Assembly: GCA_963826035.1 (NCBI GenBank)
Contig: CAWGVZ010000020.1
Span: forward strand, 248,001-312,000
Reading direction: 5' to 3'
Source of the DNA: Actinophytocola sp963826035
GTDB lineage: Bacteria > Actinomycetota > Actinomycetes > Mycobacteriales > Pseudonocardiaceae
DNA length: 64,000 bases
The position numbers were made by a program, and so were the translations under genes. Positions 51,621-61,552 of this stretch are shown here, in pieces; position 1 is the first letter of the stretch; each line of letters opens with the position of its first letter. The notes below the pieces were generated by a model. That model did no database searches, was not told the DNA's origin, and worked only from the letters and a program-made list of their open reading frames with translations.

Positions 51621-53225
51621 TCAGGCGAGCTTCTGGGCCGCTCCCTCGAACACCGAACCGCCGGGGACGGCGTCCAGGAGTTGGCGGGTGTAGGGCTCGG
51701 CCGGCGCGGACAGCACCCGCTCGACCGGGCCGTGCTCGACCACCTTGCCGTCCCGCATCACCAGGACGTCGTGGGCGAGGGACGCCACCACCGCGAGGTC
51801 GTGGGAGATGAACAGGTAGCTCAGCCCCAGCTCCTCCTGCAGGTTCGCCAGCAGCCGCAGGATCTGGTCCTGCACGAGAACGTCCAGGGCGGACACCGGC
51901 TCGTCGCACACCACCAGGCGGGGACCGAGCGCGAGAGCCCTCGCGATGGCCACCCGCTGCCGCTGACCGCCCGACAGCTCGTTCGGGTAGCGGTGGGCCA
52001 GCGCCGGCGGCAGCGCCACCTGGTCGAGCAGCTCGGCGACCGCCGCCCGGCGGGACGCGCGGTCGCCGACACCGAACGTGCGCAACGGTTCCGCCACGAT
52101 CCGCGCCACCGTCCACATCGGATTCAGTGACGCGTACGGGTCCTGGAACACCGGCTGCATGGTCTTGCGGGCGGCCTTCAGCCGGGCACCGCGCAGCCCC
52201 ACCGTCTCCTGGCCGTCGAGCCGGATGGTGCCGGACGTGGCCCGCGCGAGGCCGAGGACCATGCGCGCGAGGGTGGTCTTGCCGGAGCCGGACTCGCCGA
52301 CGATCGCCGTGGTGCGGCCGCGGCCGACGGTGAACGACACGTCGTCGACCGCGCGCAGCACCCCACCCCGGCCCCGGATGCGGTAGTCCTTCGAGACCCC
52401 GGCCACCTCCAGTACGGGCTCGACGGCCTCGGCGGGCGGCCGTGCCGGTGGTGTGAGCGACGGGACGGCCGCTACCAGCCGACGCGTGTAGTCCTGCTCC
52501 GGCTGGGTGAGCACCCGCAGCGCCGGGCCGGTCTCCACCACCTCGCCCTCGGACATCACCACCACCCGGTCGGCGCGATCCGCCGCCAGGCCGAGGTCGT
52601 GGGTGACCAGCAGCAGTGCGGTGCCGAGGTCCTCGGTCAGCGTCTGGAGGTGGTCGAGGATCTGCCGCTGGACCGTCACGTCCAGCGCCGACGTGGGCTC
52701 GTCGGCGATCAGCAGGTCCGGCCGGCAGGCGAGCCCGATGGCGATGAGCACCCGCTGGCGCATGCCGCCGGAGAACTCGTGCGGGTACTGCCTGGCCCGC
52801 CGGCCCGGCTCGGGGATCCCGGCCTCGCCGAGCAGCTCGATCGCCTGCCGCCACGCCTGGCGCCGGGTGGCCATGCCGTGCGCCACCAGGGTTTCCGACA
52901 CCTGCCGGCCGACCCGCGACACCGGGTTGAGGTTGGTCATCGGGTCCTGCGGCACCAGGCCGACCTCCCGGCCGCGCAACCGCCGCAGCCGCTTCTCCCC
53001 CACGTGGGTCACGTCCTCGCCGCGCCAGCGGATCACCCCGCCGGTCACCCGCCCAGCGGCCGGCAGCAGCCCCATGACCGCGTGCGCGACCGTCGACTTG
53101 CCGGAACCGGATTGGCCGACGACCGCCACCCGCTCCCCCGGTCCCACGGTCAGGCTCACGCCGCGCACGGCCGGAGTGTCCCCATAGGACACATCGAGTT
53201 CGCCTATCTCCAACAGTTCGGTCAT
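51621..53225 (-). CDS. Peptide ABC transporter ATPase, fused DppD-DppF
   Basis: This 534-residue protein contains two complete ABC domains. The first (about 5-250) has Walker A GQSGSGKST and signature FSGGMRQRV. The second (about 275-520) has GESGSGKTT and LSGGQRQRV. Each ends in an oligopeptide-type extension (YTRRLVAAVPSL, YTRQLLDAVPGG). It energises import of di/oligopeptides. The ATG overlaps the permease stop by one base (TGATG). It is the last gene of the operon and ends at a hairpin. Confidence 0.94.
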   Translation of the reverse strand: MTELLEIGELDVSYGDTPAVRGVSLTVGPGERVAVVGQSGSGKSTVAHAVMGLLPAAGRVTGGVIRWRGEDVTHVGEKRLRRLRGREVGLVPQDPMTNLNPVSRVGRQVSETLVAHGMATRRQAWRQAIELLGEAGIPEPGRRARQYPHEFSGGMRQRVLIAIGLACRPDLLIADEPTSALDVTVQRQILDHLQTLTEDLGTALLLVTHDLGLAADRADRVVVMSEGEVVETGPALRVLTQPEQDYTRRLVAAVPSLTPPARPPAEAVEPVLEVAGVSKDYRIRGRGGVLRAVDDVSFTVGRGRTTAIVGESGSGKTTLARMVLGLARATSGTIRLDGQETVGLRGARLKAARKTMQPVFQDPYASLNPMWTVARIVAEPLRTFGVGDRASRRAAVAELLDQVALPPALAHRYPNELSGGQRQRVAIARALALGPRLVVCDEPVSALDVLVQDQILRLLANLQEELGLSYLFISHDLAVVASLAHDVLVMRDGKVVEHGPVERVLSAPAEPYTRQLLDAVPGGSVFEGAAQKLA

Positions 53226-54094
53226 CAGTTCGTCCTCGGGTCGAGCGCGTCGCGCAGTGCGTCACCGAACAGGTTGAAGCCAAGGCAGATCAGAGCCAGC
53301 GCGACACCCGGGAAGATGCCGGGCCACGGTGTGCGGAGCAGGTACTGCTGCGCGTCGGACAGCATGATGCCGAGACTCGGGTCGGGCGGCTGGATGCCCA
53401 GGCCGAGGAAGGACAGGACGGCCTCGCCGAGCACCACGGTCGGCATGATCACCGTGGCCTGCACGATGATGGCGGACATGGCGTTGGGCAGGATGTGCTG
53501 GCCGAGGATCCGCCACGGGCCCGCGTGCATCGTGTGCGCCGCCTGCACGAAGTCGCTTTCCTTCAGCCGCAGCGTCTCCGCCCGCACCACCCGGATCATG
53601 GTGGGGATCTGCGCGATGCCCAGCGCGATCGCCGCGTTGGTGAGCCCACCGCCGTTGATGGCCGCGAGACCGACGGCCAGTACGAGGAACGGGAACGCCA
53701 GCATCAGGTCGGCCAGCCGCGAGACCAGGGCGTCCACCCAGCGCCAGTAGCCGGCCAGCAGGCCGAGCGGCACCCCGATCAGCACGGCCACCAGGACCGA
53801 CAGCACGCCGACCTGGAGTGAGGCCCGCATGCCGTACATGACGCGGGAGAGGATGTCGCGGCCGAGGTCGTCGGTGCCGAGCGCGAACCCGACGGTCGCC
53901 GGCTGCTGGAACGGGGTGTCGAAGTGCACGTCGGTCGGCTGGTAGGGCGCGACCAGCGGCGCGAGCACGCCCGTGAGGATCACGATCAGCAGCAGCCCGG
54001 CGCCGACCAGGCCCATCGGGTTGCGCGCCAGCTTGCGCAGGCTGCGGCCGCGGACCCCGGCCAGGGGTGGGACGGGGATGTCGGCGGTGGTCAT
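53225..54094 (-). CDS. Peptide ABC transporter permease (DppC/OppC-like)
   Basis: The protein has 289 residues from ATG 54094, overlapping the upstream stop (ATGA). The OppC N-terminal helix (GLVGAGLLLIVILTGVLAPLV), GTDDLGRDILSRVMYG and the transport loop ESDFVQAAHTM are typical. Five or six membrane helices. It forms the importer channel with the next gene. Confidence 0.93.
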   Translation of the reverse strand: MTTADIPVPPLAGVRGRSLRKLARNPMGLVGAGLLLIVILTGVLAPLVAPYQPTDVHFDTPFQQPATVGFALGTDDLGRDILSRVMYGMRASLQVGVLSVLVAVLIGVPLGLLAGYWRWVDALVSRLADLMLAFPFLVLAVGLAAINGGGLTNAAIALGIAQIPTMIRVVRAETLRLKESDFVQAAHTMHAGPWRILGQHILPNAMSAIIVQATVIMPTVVLGEAVLSFLGLGIQPPDPSLGIMLSDAQQYLLRTPWPGIFPGVALALICLGFNLFGDALRDALDPRTN

Positions 54095-55047
54095 CGGTCC
54101 CTCCCGGAGACTCGCATGCGTGGGTCGATGACCGTGTAGAGCACGTCGACCAGCAGGTTGATCACGATGTAGGCGGCGGTGATCACCAGCACGACCGCCT
54201 GGATCACCGGGTAGTCGCGGGTGAACACCGAGTCGAGCGTCAGCTTCCCGATGCCGGGCAGGCCGAAGATCCGTTCGGTGACCACGGCACCGGCGATCAG
54301 CCCGCCGAGCTGCAGGCCGACGATCGTGGTGACGACGATGAGGCTGTTGCGCAGGCCGTACCGGAAGATCACCGCCCCCCGGCCGAGGCCTTTTGCCCGC
54401 GCCGTGCGGACGTAGTCGGCCGTGAGCGTCTCGACCATCGACGACCGCGTCTGCCGCGCCACCACCGCCGCGTGCGCCAGACCGAGGATCACGGCCGGCA
54501 GCGTCAGGTAGTACAGGCCCCGCAACGGTTCCTCGAACGGCGACACGTAGCCGGACGCGGGGAACCAGTCCAGCTGCACCGACAGGTAGAGCACGGCGAG
54601 GATGCCGAGCCAGAACGTCGGCACCGACAGCGCGAACAACGAGAATCCGTTGGCCGCCCACTCCGGCCAGCGACCGCGGAACACGGCGGCCACCACGCCG
54701 AACGCCATGCCGGCGAGCACGGCGATCAGCATGGCGTACACGGCGAGCTGCACGGTCACCGGCATGGTGGCGCCGAGCATCTCGCTCACCGGGGTGCCGG
54801 TGCGGACGGACTCGCCGAAGTCGCCGCCGAGTGCGTTGCGCAGGAAAGCGAAGTACTGCACGGGAATCGGGTCGTCGAGACCGAGCTGGGCGCGGACGGC
54901 CGCCAGGGTCTCCGGGTCGGCCTCCTCACCGGCCATCGCCGTCGCCGGGTCGCCGGGCAGCGCGCGCACGCCGATGAACACCACGATCGACGCGAGCACG
55001 AGGGTCAGCGCGGACTGCCAGAGGCGGTGTAACGAGTAGCTCAGCAC
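54091..55047 (-). CDS. Peptide ABC transporter permease (DppB/OppB-like)
   Basis: This 318-residue protein starts at GTG 55047, one base after the binding-protein stop. It has the OppB-type first helix, RALPGDPATAMAGEEADPET, LGLDDPIPVQYFAFL and the loop TLTADYVRTARAKGL. Six membrane helices. It pairs with the DppC-like permease. Confidence 0.93.
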   Translation of the reverse strand: MLSYSLHRLWQSALTLVLASIVVFIGVRALPGDPATAMAGEEADPETLAAVRAQLGLDDPIPVQYFAFLRNALGGDFGESVRTGTPVSEMLGATMPVTVQLAVYAMLIAVLAGMAFGVVAAVFRGRWPEWAANGFSLFALSVPTFWLGILAVLYLSVQLDWFPASGYVSPFEEPLRGLYYLTLPAVILGLAHAAVVARQTRSSMVETLTADYVRTARAKGLGRGAVIFRYGLRNSLIVVTTIVGLQLGGLIAGAVVTERIFGLPGIGKLTLDSVFTRDYPVIQAVVLVITAAYIVINLLVDVLYTVIDPRMRVSGRDR

Positions 55048-55048
55048 G

Positions 55049-56680
55049 TCAGTCCTCCTGGGCCGGTAGGAACGCGGCCCGCCCGAGCCGCACGACGCCG
55101 TCGGAGTAGACCTCGACGCCGGCGACCTCGTTCGTGTGCACCGTCAGGTTCCGGATCCGGTGCGTGTAGACCAGCGGGTTCTCCTGCTGGAGGTGCCCGA
55201 CCACCTCGCCGTAGAGCGCCGCGCGTTCGGCCTCGTCGGTGGTCTGGGTGGCCTTCGCCAGCAGATCGTCCACTGTGGACGATGAGAAGCCGGCGTAGTT
55301 GGCGCTCTTGCCGGTGGCGAGGAAGCGCGAGGTGTTGCCGTCCGGGTCGATCCGACCGGACCAGCCGAGCATCAGCGCCTCGAACGAGCCGCGCTGCTGA
55401 ACGTCCAGCAGCGTCGAGTACTCGACCGGCACGATCTCCAGGTCGAACCCGCCCTCGGCGACGTTGGCCTGCAGCGCCTGGGCGAACCGCAGCTCGTCCT
55501 GCGTGTTGGAGACCTGCAGCTCGATCCGGTACGGAATGGACACTCCCGCCTCGGCCAGCAGCGCCCGGGATCTCGCCGGATCGAAGTCGGGGCAGTCGTT
55601 GCTGGCGTCGGACGCGTACGGCGTCTGCGGCGCGATCGGCGAGCAGGCCGGCTCGAACCAGTTGTTGAACACCGTGTCCACGAGCGTCCGCCGGTCGATG
55701 GCGTGGGTGAACGCCTGCCGCACGCGCCGGTCCTTCGCCAGTGGTGTGTCGATCTCCTTGACCGGCTCGCCGGCGCCGTCGACGTTGCCGACGTTGATGG
55801 TGATGCCGCGGTACCCGAGCGACGGCGACTGCAGCACCCGCAGGTCCGGGTCCCTGGACAGCGCGTCCACGTCCTGCGTCGAGATCGTGTCGGCCACCTG
55901 GATGTCCCCGGAACGCAGGTTGGCCGCGCGGATGTTGGCGTCGGACATGATCCGGTAGGTGATGGTGTCGAGGCGGACGTTCTCCGCGTCGTAGTACCTC
56001 GGGTCCTTCGCCACGGTGATCGAGGTCTGCGGGACCCGCCGGACGAACGAGAACGGTCCGACGCACACCGGGTGGTCACCGAAGTCGGCGCCCCGCTCGG
56101 CGATCGCCGCCGGGGACAGCATCATGCCGGCCCGGTCGGCCAGCGCGGCGGTGATCGGCGCGAACGGCTGGGAGTAGCTGATCACCACGTGGCTCGCGTC
56201 GGGCGTGGCGATGCCGGTGATCGGCCCCAACTCGCTGGAGCGTTGGGACTCCGGGTGCGTGAGATGCCGCTCGAGGCTGGTCCGGACGGCGGCCGCGTCG
56301 AACGGCGTGCCGTCCGCGAACACGATCCCCGTGCGGACGGGGATGGTCACGGTCAGCCCGTCGGCCGAGATGGTGGGCAGGCCGGTGGCGAGCTGGGGCA
56401 CGATCTCGCCGGCCGAGTCGAGGTCGTAGAGCTTCTCGCAGATGGAGCTCATCACGTAGCGCGTGTAGAGCGACGTGGACGTCGTCGGGTCGAGCCGGTC
56501 CGGCTCGGCCGACAGCCCCATCACCAGGTCGCCGCCGGTGGCGACCTGATCCGAACCGACGGGCGTGCCGAAGTCGTCGTGGTACTCCGGGCGGGCGGCC
56601 GGGTACTGCAGCGGCACGCACGCACCGAGCACCGCCGCAGCCAAGACTGGCAGGAACACTCGCTGGAACCGGATGAACAT
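55049..56680 (-). CDS. Peptide/nickel-type solute-binding lipoprotein (SBP family 5)
   Basis: The protein has 543 residues with a lipobox LGAC (Cys21) after a hydrophobic signal. The body is family-5 binding protein (GGDLVMGLSAEPDRLDPTTS, VRQAFTHAIDRRTLVD). It captures peptides outside the membrane for the DppBC/DF-type importer. It is the first gene of the operon. The upstream region is unusually A+T-rich for this window and contains an inverted repeat at 56711-56745. Confidence 0.92.
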   Translation of the reverse strand: MFIRFQRVFLPVLAAAVLGACVPLQYPAARPEYHDDFGTPVGSDQVATGGDLVMGLSAEPDRLDPTTSTSLYTRYVMSSICEKLYDLDSAGEIVPQLATGLPTISADGLTVTIPVRTGIVFADGTPFDAAAVRTSLERHLTHPESQRSSELGPITGIATPDASHVVISYSQPFAPITAALADRAGMMLSPAAIAERGADFGDHPVCVGPFSFVRRVPQTSITVAKDPRYYDAENVRLDTITYRIMSDANIRAANLRSGDIQVADTISTQDVDALSRDPDLRVLQSPSLGYRGITINVGNVDGAGEPVKEIDTPLAKDRRVRQAFTHAIDRRTLVDTVFNNWFEPACSPIAPQTPYASDASNDCPDFDPARSRALLAEAGVSIPYRIELQVSNTQDELRFAQALQANVAEGGFDLEIVPVEYSTLLDVQQRGSFEALMLGWSGRIDPDGNTSRFLATGKSANYAGFSSSTVDDLLAKATQTTDEAERAALYGEVVGHLQQENPLVYTHRIRNLTVHTNEVAGVEVYSDGVVRLGRAAFLPAQED

Positions 56681-56710
56681 GCGGACAACCTAGACGGTTT
56701 CCGCGTATTC

Positions 56711-56745
56711 CACTATTTCCAGCCAGTTAATGAAAGTAAATAGTG
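56711..56745. promoter_or_regulatory. A+T-rich control region with inverted repeat before the peptide operon
   Basis: CACTATTT (56711-56718) and AAATAGTG (56738-56745) are perfect 8-base arms 19 bases apart, 31 bases upstream of the binding-protein start. The local A+T content is high. It is a candidate operator or promoter. Confidence 0.45.
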
Positions 56746-56766
56746 ATAATTGCCGAAACGCACGAT

Positions 56767-56800
56767 AAATGGCGGCCCGCCGCTTTCCGGGTCGCCATTT
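56767..56800 (-). terminator. Hairpin after the gamma-glutamyltransferase gene
   Basis: AAATGGCG-g-CCCG pairs with CGGG-t-CGCCATTT. It lies 15 bases past the stop of the minus-strand transferase gene and before the peptide operon promoter. Confidence 0.7.
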
Positions 56801-56815
56801 CCTGAGTGCCCTCAG

Positions 56816-58603
56816 TTATCTTCCGGCGGCATATCCCTGCATCCCCCGAGGGTTGGCTGCGGCCGAGACGACCCCGCTCTCCGGATCACGGGACACGGCG
56901 CACAACCTGCCCTCCGACCAGGGATCTCCGATGGTCACGACATGACCCAGATGCTCCAGTCCGGCGACCACCGACGCACCGACGCGCGATTCCACGGTGA
57001 CCGCGCCGGGCACCATCGCCCGCGGGTAGAACGAGCTGGGAAAACTCTCGGTATGCCAGTTCGGCGCATCGATGGCGCCCTGCAGATCGAGACCGTCCGA
57101 CCCATTTTCCCGCAGCGCGAGCGCCAGCAGGAAATGCAGGCCCCACTGGTCCTGCTGGTCACCGCCGGGAGTGCCGAACGCCATCACCGGTTCCCCGTCG
57201 CGCAGCGCGAGCGACGGCGTGAGCGTGGTGCGGGGGCGGCGGCCGGGGACCAGGGAGTTGGGCAGGCCCGGCTCGAGCCAGGTCATCTGCAGCCGCGTGC
57301 CCAGCGGGAAACCCAGCGCCGGGATGACCGGGTTGGACTGCAGCCAGCCACCGCTGGGGGTGGCGGCGATCATGTTGCCCCAGCGGTCGACCACGTCGAC
57401 GTGGCAGGTGTCGCCCGTGGTGCGACCGTCCGGCGCGACCGTCGGCTCGCCCGCGCCCAGCGGGACACCACCGGTACCGCCGCCGTTCGCCACCAGTTGG
57501 GCGTGCTTGCTGAGCTTCGGCTGCCGGCCGTCCGGCTGTCCCGGCCGCAGCTCGCGCGAGGCCCGCTCACCGATGAGCGCGCGGCGGGTCTCGTTGTAGG
57601 CCGGCGAGAGCAGCGTGTCGAGGGAGACGTCCGCACTGTCGCCGTACCACGCCTCCCGGTCGGCCATCGCGAGCTTCGTGCCCTCGATGAGCGTGTGGTG
57701 GTAGTCGGGGCCGCCGTACTCCAGGTCGGCCGGCAGCAGCGCGAGCTGTTGCAGGAACACGGGTCCCTGGCTCCACAGCCCGGCCTTCGCCACGGTCCAC
57801 CCGTTCCAGGTGAACGTCGCGGGATCCTCGTAGTGGGCGGCGAAAGCGGCGAGGTCGGCGCCGGACAGGGTGCCCGCGTGCCGCTCGCCGGAGGTGTCCA
57901 TGGTCGGCCGCGCGGCGAACCCGACGATCGCGTCGGCCACGAAACCTTCCCGCCACACGGCGCGGGCGGCGTCGATCTGGGTCTCCCGGCCCGCGCCGGC
58001 CGCCTCCGCCTCGGCCAGCACCCGCTGCCAGGTCGCGGCCAGCGCCGGGTTGCGCAGCAGCGCGCCGGGTGCGGGTGCCCTGCCGTCCCGCAGGTACAGC
58101 TCGGCCGAGCTGGTCCACTCGGTCTCGAACAGCTCGCGCACCGTCTCCACCGTGTCACCGACCCGCTCGACCGCCGGATGCCCGCGTTCCGCGTAGCCGA
58201 TGGCGTAGCCGAGGACCTGGCGGAGGGTCTTCGTGCCGTGGTCGCGCAGCAGGAGCAGCCAGGCGTCGAACGCTCCCGGCACGGCCGAGGCGAGCGGCCC
58301 GGTGCCGGGCACCAGGTCGAGGCCGAGCGAGGTGTAGTGGTCGATGGTCGCACCCGCGGGCGCCGGTCCCTGTCCACACAGGACCGTCGGTGAACCGCCC
58401 GCGGGCGCGAGGATCATGGGCACCTCGCCGGCGGGGCCGTTCAGGTGTGGTTCCACCACGTGCAGCACGAAGGCGGCCGCCACGGCCGCGTCGAACGCGT
58501 TGCCGTCGTCCTCGAGCACGGCCATCGCGCTGGCCGAGGCCAGCCAGTGCGTGGACGACACCATCCCGAACGTGCCCCGCAGTGTCGGCCTCGTGGTGAA
58601 CAT
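56816..58603 (-). CDS. Gamma-glutamyltransferase-family protein (cytoplasmic)
   Basis: This 595-residue Ntn-hydrolase precursor begins TLRGTFGMVSSTHWLAS. The self-cleavage and catalytic site is GDTCHVDVVDRWGN, with Thr399 the expected nucleophile (TTH in E. coli GGT reads TCH here). TPSGGW and RPRTTLTPSLAL, the GGT substrate loops, follow. There is no signal peptide, unlike most GGTs, so it may act on imported gamma-glutamyl peptides or as a GGT-like acylase. It lies beside a peptide importer and is divergent from a LysR gene. Confidence 0.87.
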   Translation of the reverse strand: MFTTRPTLRGTFGMVSSTHWLASASAMAVLEDDGNAFDAAVAAAFVLHVVEPHLNGPAGEVPMILAPAGGSPTVLCGQGPAPAGATIDHYTSLGLDLVPGTGPLASAVPGAFDAWLLLLRDHGTKTLRQVLGYAIGYAERGHPAVERVGDTVETVRELFETEWTSSAELYLRDGRAPAPGALLRNPALAATWQRVLAEAEAAGAGRETQIDAARAVWREGFVADAIVGFAARPTMDTSGERHAGTLSGADLAAFAAHYEDPATFTWNGWTVAKAGLWSQGPVFLQQLALLPADLEYGGPDYHHTLIEGTKLAMADREAWYGDSADVSLDTLLSPAYNETRRALIGERASRELRPGQPDGRQPKLSKHAQLVANGGGTGGVPLGAGEPTVAPDGRTTGDTCHVDVVDRWGNMIAATPSGGWLQSNPVIPALGFPLGTRLQMTWLEPGLPNSLVPGRRPRTTLTPSLALRDGEPVMAFGTPGGDQQDQWGLHFLLALALRENGSDGLDLQGAIDAPNWHTESFPSSFYPRAMVPGAVTVESRVGASVVAGLEHLGHVVTIGDPWSEGRLCAVSRDPESGVVSAAANPRGMQGYAAGR

Positions 58604-58645
58604 CCACCGAGTATCGCGGCCATCCGGTCACCACGTCCAAGACAT

Positions 58646-58665
58646 CTATGACACCAGTCCGATAG
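58646..58665. promoter_or_regulatory. LysR-type box between GGT and LysR genes
   Basis: CTAT (58646-58649) and ATAG (58662-58665) flank 12 bases, an LTTR T-N11-A type site. It lies 10 bases before the LysR ATG and 42 bases from the divergent transferase start. Confidence 0.5.
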
Positions 58666-58674
58666 CGTACGGCT

Positions 58675-59559
58675 ATGGAACGTCGCCAGCTCGAGTACTT
58701 CGTGGCCATCGTCGAGCACGGTGGCTTCACCCATGCGGCCCGCGCCCTGCGGGTCGCGCAGCCGTCGCTGTCCCGCGCGATCGGCAACCTGGAACACGAG
58801 CTGGGCGTCGCGCTGTTCCACCGGGTCGGCCGCAACGCGGTGCTGAGCAACGCGGGCGAGCTGATGGTCGAGCGCGCCAGGCTGGTGCTGCGGGACATGG
58901 ACGCCCTGCGTGCCACGGCGCAGGCGATCGGCAGCAGCGCGGCCGGCCGCGTCGACGTGGCCGCCACCTCGTCCTCCGCGCTGGAACCGGTGATCAGCAC
59001 GGTCGCCGCGCTGCGCGAACACCACCCGGGCGTGATGGTCAGCACGCGGTCCGCGCTGTCGGCCACCGAGGTGGTGTCGATGGTCCTGCACGGCCGCTGC
59101 GAGATCGGGGTGTGCGCCAGCCGCGAGCGCCCGACAGGCCGCGGCCTGCTCACCCACCACCTGCGCGACGAGGAGTTCCTGGTGGTCGCCCCGCCGGGGG
59201 TGGCGCTCGGTAAGGATGGCTCCGTCGCCCGGGAGGATCTCCGCGGCACGCGGTTCGTGATCACGAAGCCCGGAACGGCGGTCCGCGCCCTGTTCGACCA
59301 GCTGGCGACGACCGTCGGCGATCTCACCATCGCGGCTGAGGTCGGCGACCGCAGCGTCGTGCTGCCCATGGTGCTGCGCGGCATCGGGGCGAGCCTCATG
59401 CCCGACGGCTGGCGCGACCTGGCGGGCCGCGCGGGCGCCGAGGTGTACCACTTCGCGCCGCGCGAGCAACTGCCCCAGTGGCTGGTCCACCGCTCCGGCC
59501 CGATCACGCCCGCCACCCAGGCGTTCCTCGACATCACCCTCGCCCATCGGGCGGCGTGA
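58675..59559 (+). CDS. LysR-family transcriptional regulator
   Basis: This 294-residue protein has the helix-turn-helix (about 1-58, RQLEYFVAIVEHGGFTHAA, QPSLSRAIGNLE) and an effector domain (about 88-290) with VVLPMVLRGIGASLMPDGW. It is divergent from the gamma-glutamyltransferase gene with an LTTR-type box between, so it likely controls that gene. Effector unknown. Confidence 0.9.
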   Translation: MERRQLEYFVAIVEHGGFTHAARALRVAQPSLSRAIGNLEHELGVALFHRVGRNAVLSNAGELMVERARLVLRDMDALRATAQAIGSSAAGRVDVAATSSSALEPVISTVAALREHHPGVMVSTRSALSATEVVSMVLHGRCEIGVCASRERPTGRGLLTHHLRDEEFLVVAPPGVALGKDGSVAREDLRGTRFVITKPGTAVRALFDQLATTVGDLTIAAEVGDRSVVLPMVLRGIGASLMPDGWRDLAGRAGAEVYHFAPREQLPQWLVHRSGPITPATQAFLDITLAHRAA

Positions 59560-59580
59560 CCGGCGATACTATCGACCACC

Positions 59581-61473
59581 GTGAGCACGCAGACAGAAAC
59601 CCTTGAGTTCCAGTCCGAGGCGCGTCAGCTCCTCCAGCTGATGATCCATTCGATCTACTCGAACAAGGACGTGTTCCTCAGGGAGCTCGTATCCAACGCC
59701 TCCGACGCGCTGGACAAGCTGCGGCTCGAGACATTCCGTGACAAGGACGTGGTGGCCGACACCAGCGACCTCCACGTGCGGATCGAGGCCGACCGGGTGG
59801 CTCGCACCCTCACGATCCGGGACAACGGGATCGGCATGACGAGGGACGAGGTCGTCACCCTCATCGGCACGATCGCCAAGTCCGGGACGGCCGAACTGCT
59901 CCAGAAGCTTCGGGAGACCAAGGACGCGGCGGCCTCGGCGGACCTGATCGGCCAGTTCGGGGTCGGTTTCTATTCGACGTTCATGGTGGCCGACAAGGTC
60001 GTCCTGACCACGCGGCACGCCGGCACTGACGAGGGCGTGCGCTGGGAGTCCAGCGGCGAGGGCACCTACACCATCGAGCCGGCCGAGGACCTGCCGCAGG
60101 GCACGTCGGTCACCCTGCACCTCAAGCCGGAGGACGCCGAGAACCACCTCTTCGACTACACCTCGCCCGGCAAGCTGCGCGAGATCGTCAAGCGGTACTC
60201 CGACTTCATCACGTGGCCCATCCGGATGGCCAGCAGCAGTGACGACGGCGGCGACGAACTCGAGACCGTCAACTCCATGAAGGCGCTGTGGGCGCGGTCG
60301 GCGAGCGAGGTGACGGAGGAGGAGAACACCGAGTTCTACCGGCACGTCAGCCACGACTGGAGCCCGCCGCTGGAGACCGTCCGGCTCCAGGCGGAGGGCA
60401 CGTTCGAGTACCAGGCGCTGCTGTTCATCCCCTCCAGGGCACCCATGGACCTGTTCATGCGGGAGGGGCAGCGCGGCGTCCAGCTCTACGTCAAGCGCGT
60501 CTTCATCATGGAGGACTGCGAGGCGCTGGTGCCGGAGTACCTGCGTTTCATCAAGGGCGTGGTCGACGCGCAGGACCTCTCGCTCAACGTGTCCCGCGAG
60601 ATCCTCCAGCAGGACCGCCAGATCCAGCTGATCCGCCGCCGCCTGGTGAAGAAGGTCCTGTCGGCCGTGAAGACCATGATGGCCGACAGCCCCGACCGTT
60701 ACACGACGTTCTGGCAGGAGTTCGGCCGCGTCGTCAAGGAGGGCCTGGTCTCCGACGAGGCGAACCGCGAGACGATCGTCGAGATCTGCTCGTTCGCCTC
60801 GACCGGTGACCAGGAGAAGCCGACCACGCTGCGCGCGTACGTCGACCGCATGAAGGACGGCCAGCAGGACATCTACTACCTGACCGGCGAGTCCCGCGCG
60901 GCCATCGAGCAGTCACCGCACATGGAAGCCCTGCGGGACAAGGGTTTCGAGGTGCTCGTCCTGACCGACCCGATCGACGAGATGTGGGTCGACGCGGTGG
61001 GCGAGTACAACGGGCACACGCTCCGGTCGATCGCCAAGGGGCAGGTCGACCTCGGCGGCACCGACGGCGCGGAGACGGCCGAGGACACCAAGGACGAGGA
61101 GTTCGGTCCGCTGCTCACCTGGCTCACCACGACGCTCGGCGAGGACGTGAAGGAGGTGCGGCTCTCCACGCGGCTCACCGCCTCCCCCGCATGCATCGTC
61201 GGCGACACGCACGACATGACCCCCACGCTCGAGCGGATGTACCGGTCCATGGGCCAGGAGCTGCCGCCCATCAAGCGGATCCTGGAGCTCAACCCGAAAC
61301 ACCCGCTGGTGACCGGGCTACGCGCGGCGCACGCCGAGCGCGGCGAGGAGACCGACCTGGCCGAACTCGCGCGCCTGCTCCACGACATGGCGCTACTGGC
61401 CGACGGCGGCGACCTGGCCGATCCGTCGGGCTTCGTCAAGCGCCTCGCGACCCGTCTGGAGCGGACGGTGTAG
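59581..61473 (+). CDS. htpG: Molecular chaperone HtpG (Hsp90 family)
   Basis: This 630-residue protein starts at GTG 59581. GHKL ATPase motifs are [29 protein letters not shown] and GQFGVGFYS. The middle domain ([23 protein letters not shown] segment, about 300-320) and C-terminal dimerisation domain are complete. HtpG is a cytoplasmic ATP-driven chaperone induced by heat or stress. No CIRCE or HspR site is visible nearby. It starts 21 bases after the LysR stop and ends at a long hairpin. Confidence 0.96.
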
Positions 61474-61488
61474 CGGCCGGGCCTGAGC

Positions 61489-61545
61489 ATGCCTGGAACG
61501 ACGCCTTCCTGACGTTGAGCGTCAGGAAGGCGTCGTTCCAGGCAT
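61489..61545. terminator. 26-bp perfect hairpin between convergent htpG and protease genes
   Basis: The arms 61489-61514 (beginning ATGCCTGGAACGACGCC) and 61520-61545 are exact reverse complements around a 5-base loop. It lies 15 bases past htpG and 7 bases past the protease stop, so it serves both directions. Confidence 0.85.
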
Positions 61546-61552
61546 TCGGCGG

